Below, one piece after another: positions 9,332-18,364 of a stretch of DNA of 64,000 bases. The stretch's first letter is position 1, and each line of letters begins with the position of its first letter. Made by a program: the position numbers and the translations under genes. The DNA comes from Lutimaribacter_A marinistellae (GTDB taxonomy: Bacteria; Pseudomonadota; Alphaproteobacteria; Rhodobacterales; Rhodobacteraceae), in contig NZ_JBHRXI010000016.1 of assembly GCF_042648365.1 (NCBI RefSeq), positions 248,001 through 312,000 of the forward strand, read 5' to 3'. Under the pieces are notes generated by a model. That model was not told the origin of the DNA. It saw only the letters and a list, made by a program, of their open reading frames with translations, and searched no databases.

Positions 9332-10624
9332 CTAGCTTTTCGCCTTCTCGATCGGTGCCACTTTGACACTGGTTGTCACCACATTCTGGTGCGTGGTCCG
9401 CTCAGCCATTGCGGGAGGTTGGACAGCCCGGAGTTGATACGCGACGAAAAGGGTGAAGCTGGCCATGATCGCTGTGATCGTCCAGACGAGAGCCTGATCT
9501 CCGAAGAACGCAGACAAAGCGCTTATCACAAGAGGGCCTACGACGCTGCCCGACGTCCAGACGAATAGCATAGTGACGGCGCTTGAGGCGACATAGACGG
9601 GCACGGTGCGGTCGCTCGCGTGTGCAATGAGCACGGAGTACATTGTCAGCAAACTACCCCCCAACACTGTCAGCGCCCCAAGAAACGCGATATGCGTGAG
9701 CGATCCCGTGCGGACTTCGGGTGCCTCGGCGTTCGGATTATCCAAGACCGCAAACCCGAGGAAAACAATAGTGGCCACCAGTGCCATGCCGAAGATGACG
9801 ATCCGTCGGTCCATTCGGTCGGACGCCTTTCCCAGGGGAAACTGAAAGATCACGCGGCCGGCATAAATCGCAGCGATCATAAGCGCGATGTCCTCGGTAC
9901 TGACACCCTGTACCGATGCGCCGAATGGTGCAACATTCAGGACTGCCGCCGAGACCATGCCAATTGCAAGCGCGCCCCAAAATGCCGTCGGGGCATCTTT
10001 GAGCAAGGCACGCGGTCGGACACTGGTCTTGGATTTCGAGTCCGGCGGATTTGTTCGCGTGGTATCGATCACGATGACCGAAATCGAGTAGACGACGGAT
10101 AGGAGAACGAAAAGCCGATCAAGATCTTTGGGCCCGAAGATCAGAAGCAACTGGCTCCCGACGGACATCAGTCCCATCATGGCTGCGTAGATGGAAAGAA
10201 CGCGACCACGAAGTTCGGGCAGGGCCTTTGCGCTAATCCAGGCATCGCCTATCGCAAAAAGGCTGGCGGTTGCGAGGCCAACTGCGAACCGTGACACCAC
10301 AAGCATCCAGACATTTTCGCTCAGGAAAAAGAGTAGAGCGACGATCGAACATATAGCGGCAGAGGCGGAATAGGCTCGGATATGTCCGAAAGCGGCGATA
10401 GATCCCGCGATAACGAAGCAACCGATCATGAAGCCGAGGGAATAGGCTGCTGCTGCCAGTGAGACGATTTCTTGGGAGGAACCAATTTCGGCGAAGAAGA
10501 CAGCGACCAGCGTCCCGAGGGTTGCAGTGGCGAACTGAACTGCCGCCATGGAAATCATAACGGCGCGGAGTGAAAGCAGATTGGTGTTAAGACTCACGTC
10601 TTGTATCGCTTCCGAATTAAGCAC
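9332..10624 (-). CDS. MFS transporter
   Basis: A 430-residue major facilitator superfamily protein with about twelve hydrophobic segments. The loop between TM8 and TM9 carries GKASDRMDRR, a motif-A variant, and the two halves are separated by a polar linker around residue 200. The start is GTG 10624, five bases after AGGGAGG; further upstream no signal is seen. It lies 80 bp downstream of the RND permease gene on the same strand, so it may belong to the same efflux transcript. Overall it resembles YcaD-like or drug-efflux permeases, but the substrate cannot be assigned. Confidence 0.8.
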   Translation of the reverse strand: MLNSEAIQDVSLNTNLLSLRAVMISMAAVQFATATLGTLVAVFFAEIGSSQEIVSLAAAAYSLGFMIGCFVIAGSIAAFGHIRAYSASAAICSIVALLFFLSENVWMLVVSRFAVGLATASLFAIGDAWISAKALPELRGRVLSIYAAMMGLMSVGSQLLLIFGPKDLDRLFVLLSVVYSISVIVIDTTRTNPPDSKSKTSVRPRALLKDAPTAFWGALAIGMVSAAVLNVAPFGASVQGVSTEDIALMIAAIYAGRVIFQFPLGKASDRMDRRIVIFGMALVATIVFLGFAVLDNPNAEAPEVRTGSLTHIAFLGALTVLGGSLLTMYSVLIAHASDRTVPVYVASSAVTMLFVWTSGSVVGPLVISALSAFFGDQALVWTITAIMASFTLFVAYQLRAVQPPAMAERTTHQNVVTTSVKVAPIEKAKS

Positions 10625-10704
10625 AATGCCTCCCTTGGTGCACCGAAACTGGAGAATATGGCGTCGGGCCAGTTTAGCCGCGGTCAAAGTCACCTGATCT
10701 TGGG

Positions 10705-13700
10705 CTAACTAGGTTTAAGCTCCTCGGTCTCTGGATCGGAGGGAATACGGAAGAAGATAGCGTAGAGTGTAGGTACGATCACAAGTGTAAGGATCGTCGC
10801 AAAGCTAAGCCCGCAGATGATCACTACGGCGAGTGACTTAAAGAACGGATCCCATAGCAGAGGCATGACCCCGAGTACGGTTGTCAGCACGCCAAGAGAG
10901 ACCGGCCGCACACGGCTCACCGCCGAGTCGATCACGCTCTGGAACGCGTCTTTCCCGGTTGAGATCTGTGTGTCCGTTTCGTCAATCAACACGATCGCAT
11001 TCTTTATCAGCATTCCCGTCAAGGAGAGCACACCCAAAATAGCCATGAACTCCAGTGGTGTCTGCGTTATTGCCAGTCCCCAGACGACTCCGATCAGAGC
11101 AAGCGGAACCGTCAGCCAGATCACAACGGGTTGACGGACGGCGTTAAATAGGAAGAAGACGACCAGCACCATGGCCCCGAAACCCATAGGCATCGTAGAG
11201 GCGAGACCGGCATTCGCTTCCTGAGAATCTCCAAACTCTCCCGCCCATTCAAGGCTGTAACCCGGCGGTAGCTCGATTTCCTCGATGGGGCCACGGATAG
11301 CATCGAACAGGTCACCGGAAAGCACCTCCGGTGCCGGATCTGCCTGGGCAGTGATGGCTAGTTGGCGATCGACGCGCCGCATGTTGCGAGTCTCAAAGAC
11401 GAGGTTAAAGCTATCCACAACTTGGGTGATCGGGACGTAGCCGCCGGTAAGGTTGCTGAAAACACGGATATTTGAGAGGTCGGCAATGTCATCCCGGTCG
11501 CCTTCGAACGGGCGCATCACGATATTCAAGAGATCGTCGCCTTCCCTTAGGATGCCGATCCCAGCTCCATCGAGATGTGCATAAATCGCGCTCGAAATCT
11601 CGCCTTGGGTCAGGCCGAGACGACGAACGTTATCGGTATTGATGACCGGTCGAATTACGTTGATCTGTTCGCCCCAATCGTCCTTGATCGCAACAGCGCC
11701 AGCGTCTTGCAGAACTTGAGCGGCCTGTCCCGCCAACTGGCGCAAGATCACCGGATCAGAGCCAAAGAACCTCGCCTCGATCTTGGAGCCGCCTCCAGGC
11801 CCGAGTACGAATTTCCAAACTTTCGAATGCGCGGCCGGAAAATGCTCGATGAGCCAATCCTGCAACTGGGGCTGTAAGTGGTCGATACGCCGGTAGTCAT
11901 CCACATCGACAAGGATTTGGCCATATGCCGAGTTTCGGTCCTCGCTCGAATAAATCAGCATGAAGCGGGCATGTCCGCCGCCAACGGCAAGATTGGTTGA
12001 GGTAACACCTTCCAGATCACGAACATGTTCTTCGATCGTAAGCATGTCCGCCATTGTCTGAGAAATGTCCGTGCCTTGTGGCAGTGTGTAGTCGATTACG
12101 AACTGCGCTCGTGTGCTCGCCGGGAAGAAGCCCGGCGGTACAAGGGAAAAACTGGCAAGTGCTGACAAGAATAGAGCGACAACGATGCCGACGGTGATGT
12201 AACGGAACTTAAGCGCCTTTTTCAGAACCAAGCGGTACCCGGCAAGTATCCTGTTCTCCGCCGTCTCTTCATTCTGCGACCCTGGCTTCAGCATCAGTGT
12301 ACAAAAATATGGAGTCAGCCATACAGCAACGAGCCAAGAAAAAAGGAGCGAGATCGAGATTGTCCAGAAAAGGCTCCCTGCATATTCACCGGTGTTGTCC
12401 GGCGATAGACCAATTGGAGAAAACGCCAGCAGGCCAACGATTGTTCCGCCAAGAAGTGGCCACTTGGTTTGAGCAACCGTCGTGATGGAAGCCTCACGCG
12501 CGCTCTCGCCACGCTGGACGCGCACCAACGTTCCCTCCACTACGACGATGGCGTTATCGACGAGCATGCCCAGGGCAATGATCAGAGCCCCCAGCGAAAT
12601 CCGCTGCATATCCAGCCCGAAGATGTACATCCCGAATAGAGTGCCAGCGACGGTGACCAAAAGGATACCGCCCATCAGAATACCGGACCGCAAGCCCATG
12701 AAGATCAAGAGCACACCGACAACGATAACCAAGGCAAGGACAACGTTCATTACGAAATCGTTGACCGAGTCCTTGACGCTGGCCGACTGGTCCGAGATCG
12801 TCAGAATGTCGATGCCGATTGGGCGCTCGGAGGTCAATGCTTGGATCTTGGCCTTCACGGCTTCGCCCATGGTCACGACATTGCCGCCGAGTGTATTGGA
12901 AACCCCCATGCCGATGGCCTGACGTCCATCCCTGTAGAGTTGAAACTGAGGGGGATCCGCGTAACCACGACGAACCGTGGCGATGTCGGACAATCGGAAA
13001 GAAGCCCCGCTCATCGGGTCCGAAATCACTAGGTTCTCCACGGCCGAGACAGAATCCACGGCAGCGTTCGGTCGCACCGCGATGCGGCGCTCGCCGGCTA
13101 CAATGGAGCCGTTGGGTACAACAAGGTTCTGGCCCTCAAGCACTTGGGAGATCTGCGCCGGCGACAATCCCAATTCTATCAGCCGGGCGGGCGTATATTC
13201 GACAAAGATCACCTCATCCTGCTCACCGGTCAGAATGACTTTTGAGACACCATCCACAGTGACCAACTCGCGCTGTAACCCTTTTGCGAAGTCGCGGAGT
13301 TCGGCCATTGAGTAGCCATCGCCCACGATGGCGAAGTAGAGAGCGTAGACATCACCAAAGTCGTCGTAAACTCGGCTTTCTATAGCGTTGGGCGGTAGCT
13401 CGCCTTGAATGTCGAGGATTTTCGAACGCATCTGAGAAAAGCGCTGATATAGCGTTGGGTAGTCTGGGGCAGACTGAATCGTGAATTCCACCGTAACCGT
13501 GCTCAATCCGGGAGCAGAGACGGACTCAACCTCTTTTACCCCCTGAAGTTGCTGTAGAGCGTTCTCAACGACTTCCGTGACCTCCTCAGCGACTTCTTCT
13601 GCTGACGCTCCGGGATAGGGTGTAATGATTTGCGCTTGGCGGATGATGAATTCCGGGTCTTCAAACCGCGGAAGGGAGATGTAGGCGAGATAACCCAATC

Positions 13701-13767
13701 CAAGGATAAGGACGGTGCATAGCGCTGAAATCAGACGCTTATCGAGAGCAAATCTTGCGAAATCCAT
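10705..13767 (-). CDS. RND efflux pump permease subunit
   Basis: A 1020-residue proton-driven RND transporter of the inner membrane, of normal length for the AcrB-like class, which would work with the adjacent membrane-fusion protein and an outer-membrane channel. The duplicated layout of large periplasmic loops after TM1 and TM7 is visible. The TM4 relay reads LGMLVDNAIVVVEG, so the second Asp of the AcrB pair is Asn here. TM10 retains Lys in GMLIKNAIVLIDE. The single Asp-Asn version occurs in non-AcrB RND branches, so drug specificity should not be assumed. It starts three bases after the fusion-protein stop codon. No TolC-type gene is nearby. Confidence 0.92.
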   Translation of the reverse strand: MDFARFALDKRLISALCTVLILGLGYLAYISLPRFEDPEFIIRQAQIITPYPGASAEEVAEEVTEVVENALQQLQGVKEVESVSAPGLSTVTVEFTIQSAPDYPTLYQRFSQMRSKILDIQGELPPNAIESRVYDDFGDVYALYFAIVGDGYSMAELRDFAKGLQRELVTVDGVSKVILTGEQDEVIFVEYTPARLIELGLSPAQISQVLEGQNLVVPNGSIVAGERRIAVRPNAAVDSVSAVENLVISDPMSGASFRLSDIATVRRGYADPPQFQLYRDGRQAIGMGVSNTLGGNVVTMGEAVKAKIQALTSERPIGIDILTISDQSASVKDSVNDFVMNVVLALVIVVGVLLIFMGLRSGILMGGILLVTVAGTLFGMYIFGLDMQRISLGALIIALGMLVDNAIVVVEGTLVRVQRGESAREASITTVAQTKWPLLGGTIVGLLAFSPIGLSPDNTGEYAGSLFWTISISLLFSWLVAVWLTPYFCTLMLKPGSQNEETAENRILAGYRLVLKKALKFRYITVGIVVALFLSALASFSLVPPGFFPASTRAQFVIDYTLPQGTDISQTMADMLTIEEHVRDLEGVTSTNLAVGGGHARFMLIYSSEDRNSAYGQILVDVDDYRRIDHLQPQLQDWLIEHFPAAHSKVWKFVLGPGGGSKIEARFFGSDPVILRQLAGQAAQVLQDAGAVAIKDDWGEQINVIRPVINTDNVRRLGLTQGEISSAIYAHLDGAGIGILREGDDLLNIVMRPFEGDRDDIADLSNIRVFSNLTGGYVPITQVVDSFNLVFETRNMRRVDRQLAITAQADPAPEVLSGDLFDAIRGPIEEIELPPGYSLEWAGEFGDSQEANAGLASTMPMGFGAMVLVVFFLFNAVRQPVVIWLTVPLALIGVVWGLAITQTPLEFMAILGVLSLTGMLIKNAIVLIDETDTQISTGKDAFQSVIDSAVSRVRPVSLGVLTTVLGVMPLLWDPFFKSLAVVIICGLSFATILTLVIVPTLYAIFFRIPSDPETEELKPS

Positions 13768-13770
13768 GGA

Positions 13771-15066
13771 TCACTCACCCATCTCGGTGATTGGTCGGAT
13801 CGTCATCCCGTCTATCAATTGGCTCACACCTGCTGTTACCACCGTGTCGCCATCCTGAAGACCATCGACGACAAATACGCTGTCGCCTGTTGCTTCTCCA
13901 AGCGTCACCCGCCGTTCAGAAACGGTATTTACTTCTGGGTTGACGATCCAAACGAAGGGCGCTGACCCTGCGTCTGCGCCAAGAGCCGTGATTGGAACCG
14001 AGACCGCGGACACGTCCGTTTTCGGGGTCGTCGAAACGACGCGGGCGACCATTCCGGGCAGGATGATGGCACCGTCGGGAAGTGCTACGGAAACACGGCC
14101 GCGATAGGTTTGTGTCGCCGCATCTGCCTGAGTTGAGAACTCGACCAGTTCGGCATCGAACCTTTGATCAGGGAGGGCGTCGAACTCGACCTTGCTGGTT
14201 ACATTCTCGGCACCTTGTGCCAATAAGGCGACTATGTCGGCACCGGGAATGTCAAATTCGACATGTACGGTGCTCAAATTTTGAATCAGCGCAACACTCT
14301 GGCCTGGGTTAATGTTGGTGAAGTTCTCAATATCTCGCCGCGCGATGACGCCGTCAAAGGGCGCGCGAAGAGTTGCATCCTCCAAGTCATCCCGCGCGCC
14401 CTCGATTTGCACTTCCAGCCCACGCAGAGCCGCTTCAGCGGCGAGGATTTCTTCGGGTCGCCCGCCGACCATTCCAATTGCGAGCTGTTCAAGTTGAGAC
14501 GTAAGCTGCGCCTCTGCAACCCTTAAGGCGGCGTCCTGTTGTTCGAGTTGAGAGGCAGGGGCTACACCTCGGTTAACCAACTCCTGTGTCCGCTCGAACT
14601 GCAGGCGAGCTTGGTCCACCTCGGCCTGAGACGCATCCACTGCGGCCTCGAGGCGCGAGATTTCTTCTGGACGCGCACCAGTGCGCAAAGCCGACAATTC
14701 CGCAATCGCTTGATCCCTCTGGCTTTCGAGCCGCCGAACTTCAGCTTCGAAATCCCGCCTGTCCAATTGCGCCACAACATCGCCTTCAGCCACAGTTTGG
14801 GACGCGCGTATCGGTAGTTCAATAATCTGCCCGCTTACTCGAAAAGAGATCTCCGTTTCCAGTGACGCTAATGCAATCGCCGGATACGTTCGTTCGATGA
14901 TTTGCTGACCAGTTGAAATGGTCAGAACCTTTGCAGGACGCGCCCCAACGACTTCTTCCTGTGCTGTTATCGGCGAAGGTCCAAGAACTACCGAAATTAA
15001 AACGAGTATGGCAAATTGAGTTGGCAGAGAGAAATTCTTGAGGGTCTGAAAGGTAGTTTTCAACAC
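13771..15066 (-). CDS. RND efflux periplasmic adaptor (membrane-fusion) subunit
   Basis: A 431-residue HlyD/AcrA-type adaptor. It has an N-terminal hydrophobic export segment (residues 16-36). This is followed by a split lipoyl-like domain (VSGQIIELPIRASQTVAEGDVVAQLD and later LRAPFDGVIARRDIENFTNINPGQ). Between these, at about residues 98-215, is a long coiled-coil hairpin rich in E, A and Q in which RPEEI occurs twice. A beta-barrel region follows. GTG 15066 is preceded by AGGAG. It forms a two-gene unit with the RND permease. No regulator gene adjoins it, which is unusual for such pumps. Confidence 0.9.
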   Translation of the reverse strand: MLKTTFQTLKNFSLPTQFAILVLISVVLGPSPITAQEEVVGARPAKVLTISTGQQIIERTYPAIALASLETEISFRVSGQIIELPIRASQTVAEGDVVAQLDRRDFEAEVRRLESQRDQAIAELSALRTGARPEEISRLEAAVDASQAEVDQARLQFERTQELVNRGVAPASQLEQQDAALRVAEAQLTSQLEQLAIGMVGGRPEEILAAEAALRGLEVQIEGARDDLEDATLRAPFDGVIARRDIENFTNINPGQSVALIQNLSTVHVEFDIPGADIVALLAQGAENVTSKVEFDALPDQRFDAELVEFSTQADAATQTYRGRVSVALPDGAIILPGMVARVVSTTPKTDVSAVSVPITALGADAGSAPFVWIVNPEVNTVSERRVTLGEATGDSVFVVDGLQDGDTVVTAGVSQLIDGMTIRPITEMGE

Positions 15067-15781
15067 TTTACCGTTCTCCTGTCGGCCAATTTGCCTCGTG
15101 TATGTGGCATTAGAATCTTTCGCTTATTTTGGGTTGCCGTGAGTTCCGAAAGAGGCCGAGAACGATCAGTTCCCGGATGATCCGTATGGCGCAGTCATGA
15201 GTTTGCGCTCTGTGGCGGTTCACTTCTTGCTCTCCGGTAATTCCTTTGTTTCGCGAGAAAGCATCTAGTGGATGACACCAAAGACCAGACTGAGCGTCTT
15301 GCAACCAAGGAATTTCAGCGGCTCGAGGTCCTCCTTGTTGAGCGCGATGACCTTCCGTGCAGGCGTCAAGCTTCTGAATCCCGGGCCAAAAGACCCGATT
15401 TGACCGGTTGGTTTCGGCAATTTAAACGGACCCGGAGGACGACCGGGATCTGCTTTTTCTAACATTTTCGCGTGCACTTACGTTAGCTCTATTAGCGGTG
15501 CTTCTAAGCGGTCAACAGCTGGCTGAGCGGATTTGGCTCACCTTCGTATCGACGTTTTCCGGAGTCGTGATGATGAGTGACCAGACATGTATGGCGAGCC
15601 ACTCATAATCGCTACTGTCGGGGCTCGGCTCACTCGGTGTCGATCAGTCTCCATGGATCAAGCGAAAGTTGAACTGATGACCACAAAGCACGGAGTGCGC
15701 TAGTCTCAGGTAAGTTAATCGTGCTGGGTTTCCCGCAGGCTCCAGCCCCTGAGTACTTTGGAGCATCATGAGCAGGGCCAC
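15067..15781. other. 715-bp stretch without a supportable gene
   Basis: This lies between the adaptor gene and the left end of the IS3 element. Short open frames occur on both strands near 15265-15477, but none has a convincing ribosome-binding site or recognisable motif. It probably holds the promoter of the efflux operon and decayed DNA. Confidence 0.4.
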
Positions 15782-15795
15782 TGACCTGAGACCCG
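15782..15795 (+). repeat. Left terminal inverted repeat of the IS3 element
   Basis: TGACCTGAGACCCG is the exact reverse complement of 16978-16991 at the other end of the element. Confidence 0.92.
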
Positions 15796-15847
15796 TTTCC
15801 TCCTCCAATTTGAGGTAGAGTCCGTCCCAACGAAGGAGACGGACAGA

Positions 15848-16114
15848 ATGAAGAGATCACGGTTCAGCGAAGAGCAGATCATAGCGATCCTGAAACAGCA
15901 GGAGAGCGGCGTTGCGACGGCAGACGTGTGCCGCGAGCACGGGATCAGCTCGGCGACGTTCTACAAATGGAAGGCGAAGTTCGGCGGCCTGGAGGTATCT
16001 GATGCCCGCAGGCTGAAAGCGCTCGAGGACGAGAACACAAAGCTGAAGAAGCTCTTGGCCGAGCAGATGTTGGACAACGCCATGTTGAAGGATGTCGCCT
16101 CGCGAAAGTGGTGA
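15848..16114 (+). CDS. IS3-family transposase OrfA
   Basis: An 88-residue DNA-binding subunit of the transposase. The helix-turn-helix (residues 6-43, with FSEEQIIAILKQ and CREHGISSATFYKWKAKFGG) is the usual HTH_8/HTH_21 type. It is followed by a leucine-zipper-like helix (RRLKALEDENTKLKKLLAEQ). GAAGGAG lies upstream of ATG 15848. Its 3' end overlaps OrfB by seven bases. OrfB is in the -1 frame, so a full transposase would need frameshifting or translational coupling. Confidence 0.93.
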   Translation: MKRSRFSEEQIIAILKQQESGVATADVCREHGISSATFYKWKAKFGGLEVSDARRLKALEDENTKLKKLLAEQMLDNAMLKDVASRKW

Positions 16115-16932
16115 CGCCCGGCGTGAAGCGGGAAGCTGTGGCTCATGTGTGCACGGCGCATCAGGTGAGTCAGCGGCGGGCGTGTTCTGTTCTCGGTGTT
16201 GATCGGTCGAGTGTGCGCCCGAACGATGCGGCGTTACGCAAGGCGATGAAGGCCGTAGCAGCAGAGCGCCGTCGGTTCGGCTATCGGCGGGTGCATGTGA
16301 TGCTGGAACGGCAGGGCTGGCAAGTGAACCAGAAGAAGCTCAGGCGGCTCTATCGCGAAGAGAAGCTACAGGTGAGGAAGCGCGGCGGCCGCAAGCGGGC
16401 CCTCGGGACGCGCAGGCCGATGCTGGTGCCGGAACGGCCCAATGAACGCTGGAGCCTGGACTGCGTCTCGGATGCCTTCACTGATGGGCGTAGGTTCCGG
16501 GTTCTGGCCATAGTGGACGACTTCAGCCGCGAATGCCTGGCGCTGGTGGCAGACACGTCGCTCTCCGGGCTGCGGGTCACCCGTGAACTGACAGCGATCA
16601 TGACACGGCGCGGAAGTCCGCGAACCATTGTGAGCGACAACGGGACGGAACTGACCAGCATGGCGGTGCTCAGATGGTGCCAGGACACACAGATCGACTG
16701 GCACTACATCGCGCCGGGAAAGCCGATGCAGAACGCCTTCATCGAGTCGTTCAACGGCAGTTTCCGGGACGAGCTTTTGAACGAAACCCTATTCTCATCG
16801 CTGGCTGAAGCCCGCGAGAAGATCGGCGCATGGCAGGACGACTACAACCGACACAGACCCCACTCATCCCTCGGCAATCTCACGCCGCAGGAATTTGCAA
16901 TGAAATCGAGACTGGAAACCAGGGCCGCATGA
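16108..16932 (+). CDS. IS3-family transposase OrfB (DDE integrase core)
   Basis: A 274-residue catalytic subunit. The N-terminal HTH_21 region (RRFGYRRVHVMLERQGW) precedes an rve integrase core. The DDE triad can be placed at LDCVSD, IVSDNGTE and FIESFNGSFRDE, with the family ending RPHSSLGNLTPQEF. The probable start is GTG 16108 within the end of OrfA. The frame is intact, so the enzyme should be functional. Confidence 0.93.
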   Translation: MVTPGVKREAVAHVCTAHQVSQRRACSVLGVDRSSVRPNDAALRKAMKAVAAERRRFGYRRVHVMLERQGWQVNQKKLRRLYREEKLQVRKRGGRKRALGTRRPMLVPERPNERWSLDCVSDAFTDGRRFRVLAIVDDFSRECLALVADTSLSGLRVTRELTAIMTRRGSPRTIVSDNGTELTSMAVLRWCQDTQIDWHYIAPGKPMQNAFIESFNGSFRDELLNETLFSSLAEAREKIGAWQDDYNRHRPHSSLGNLTPQEFAMKSRLETRAA

Positions 16933-16977
16933 GGCCAGAAATCAACCGACGGATTCTCCCGTGAACTGGAGGGAAGT

Positions 16978-16991
16978 CGGGTCTCAGGTCA
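16978..16991 (-). repeat. Right terminal inverted repeat of the IS3 element
   Basis: CGGGTCTCAGGTCA is the exact inverse of the left end. The flanking CCAC at 16992-16995 repeats the bases just left of the element. Confidence 0.92.
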
Positions 16992-17142
16992 CCACGAACT
17001 TTTCAGTTGAAGTGCGTGTGTAGGCCGTGAGGATGGTTATCGACAAAGAGGCCCAGCACGGCTCTCGCAGGTAGCGTAAACCCAATTTGTTCGCGGCGAG
17101 CAGAGAGGTTCTCGGTCACCAGCCTGTTTGCCGAAACGAGAA

Positions 17143-17379
17143 TTACTTGGGGCATTCGAGATCTTTTCTTAGGTCAGGACGTGCAGAAGCTGAGGTGGCC
17201 CTAGTTTTACAGATACCTGGTTTGATCAGTTTCTGCTCTATTATTTCGAAGTCAACGGGCGACTGCGTTCCGTTGTTCGTTTGCTGGCGCTTCAAGTTGC
17301 AAAATAACTCTATGAATTCGAAGAGGTCCTGGCTTGAGTCTTCACGAGTTGGATACGTTCGGCGCCCGTGTTGTTCCAC
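17143..17379 (-). pseudogene. 3' fragment of another IS3-family transposase
   Basis: This minus-strand frame encodes only the C-terminal tail of an IS3-type OrfB. YPTREDSSQDLFEFIELF, then KRQQTNNGTQSPVDFE, matches the usual pattern of a helix with DYIE.FYN followed by RRH...G..SP..FE. The catalytic core is absent, because the frame begins directly at the end of the terminase gene. It differs in sequence from the intact element nearby, so it is a remnant of a different insertion. The abrupt join at about 17380 marks a deletion or recombination junction. Confidence 0.6.
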
Positions 17380-17381
17380 CT

Positions 17382-18245
17382 TCAGTCGTTAGCAGGGTGA
17401 TCGTCTGCGCCGCCGTCCAGCGGGTGTGCGGGCGCTGTGGAGGCGTCTTGCGGTTCCGGGTCTGGACGTACCGGAACGGCGTTCTCGTTGCTGACAAGGC
17501 GGCTGACGAGGCGTTCAAGCGGGCTGACTTCCTCGGCGTCCACCTTGCCTGCGAACATGCCGAAGTGCTTGGCGAGGTTTTCCAGCGCCTTGCCGCGATC
17601 CTGCATCTTAATCTCGATGCCCTGCTTCGTTTCCTTCACGCCATCGAACAGGATGCGCGCGCCGCCCTTGAGCTTGCGGGTATCGGCCATGCGCGTGATT
17701 TCGATGCCGAAGCCGGAACACTCGGGGCAGTCTGGGTTCGGATCGTCTGTGAGGCGGTAGCCGTAGCCGCCTGCGTCGTCGGGGATACGTGCATCCTCGA
17801 TCTGGCCTGCCATCGCGGCTTCCCGCAATGCGTCGTCGCTGTAGAGGTCGAACACGGCTGCTGCCTTCGCCTCTGTGAACTCCCGCTTGGTTTTCCACTG
17901 ATAGGCATGGTCGATGCCGTGGCAGTACCGGCAGGGGGCGTGGATGTGCTGCGTCAGCTCGTTGGGGTCGGCTGTGGCAATCTCGGCCCATAGCTCTGCG
18001 ACCTTGGTGGCGTCCAGCATTGCCTTCTGCTCGATCTGGCTGCGTCCGTCCGCGATGGCGGCTTTGACCACAACATTCGACAACAACCTCGGCCCCTGCA
18101 CATGGGGCTGCTTGTAGCCTGCCTTCTCGGCGGCCTGGGCGGCGACTGAGGTTTCGAGATAGGCCAGCACGAAACGGCGCTGCCGGTCGTTCAGCGTGTG
18201 CTGATCGAGCCAAGCGGTATCTGCGAGGGCGGGGTTGTCGGTCAT
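17382..18245 (-). CDS. Phage terminase small subunit
   Basis: A 287-residue DNA-packaging protein of the Terminase_2 type. The N-terminal helix-turn-helix (LNDRQRRFVLAYLETSVAAQAAEKAGYK, then GPRLLSNVVVKAAI) recognises the packaging site in known members. Two cysteine pairs, CRYC at 105-108 and CPEC at 173-176, each followed by a glycine, suggest a zinc ribbon. The tail is rich in Asp, Pro and Ala. ATG 18245 is chosen because homology starts there; the frame remains open upstream into the repeat array without resemblance to anything. No large subunit, portal or capsid gene follows: an IS remnant abuts the stop codon. The gene is therefore an orphan. Confidence 0.82.
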   Translation of the reverse strand: MTDNPALADTAWLDQHTLNDRQRRFVLAYLETSVAAQAAEKAGYKQPHVQGPRLLSNVVVKAAIADGRSQIEQKAMLDATKVAELWAEIATADPNELTQHIHAPCRYCHGIDHAYQWKTKREFTEAKAAAVFDLYSDDALREAAMAGQIEDARIPDDAGGYGYRLTDDPNPDCPECSGFGIEITRMADTRKLKGGARILFDGVKETKQGIEIKMQDRGKALENLAKHFGMFAGKVDAEEVSPLERLVSRLVSNENAVPVRPDPEPQDASTAPAHPLDGGADDHPAND

Positions 18246-18364
18246 GCTGCTCGGGTGCGTCTTGCGCCTTCTGGGTTGCCGGGAAGGTGCGCGCAATTTT
18301 CCGATCAAGCAACAAATTCCATTTCGCCACCCACCACCACCACCAATAACCATTGTTACTTTAG
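18246..18364. other. Leader of the terminase gene with a GGT-rich tract
   Basis: The minus strand carries a short run of GGT triplets (complement of 18330-18344) between the terminase start and the TGACCCC array. No gene is seen. Confidence 0.4.

Larger units (their letters stand above)
15782..16991 (+). mobile_element. Complete IS3-family insertion sequence (IS407-like)
   Basis: A 1210-bp element bounded by perfect 14-bp terminal inverted repeats (TGACCTGAGACCCG) that continue imperfectly inward (TTCCTCC against TTCCCTCC). It encodes the overlapping transposase frames OrfA and OrfB. The flanks carry the same four bases, CCAC, at 15778-15781 and 16992-16995, a target-site duplication of the size known for the IS407 group. 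Intact frames, ends and duplication point to a recent insertion that may still be active. Confidence 0.92.

Noticed and set aside
15703..15711. GTCTCAGGT, matching nine bases of the IS3 right end
   Set aside because: Too short to show a second insertion end, and no further match extends on either side.
17334..17993. Plus-strand frame opposite the terminase gene
   Set aside because: Antisense shadow; the HTH and cysteine motifs of the terminase are on the minus strand.
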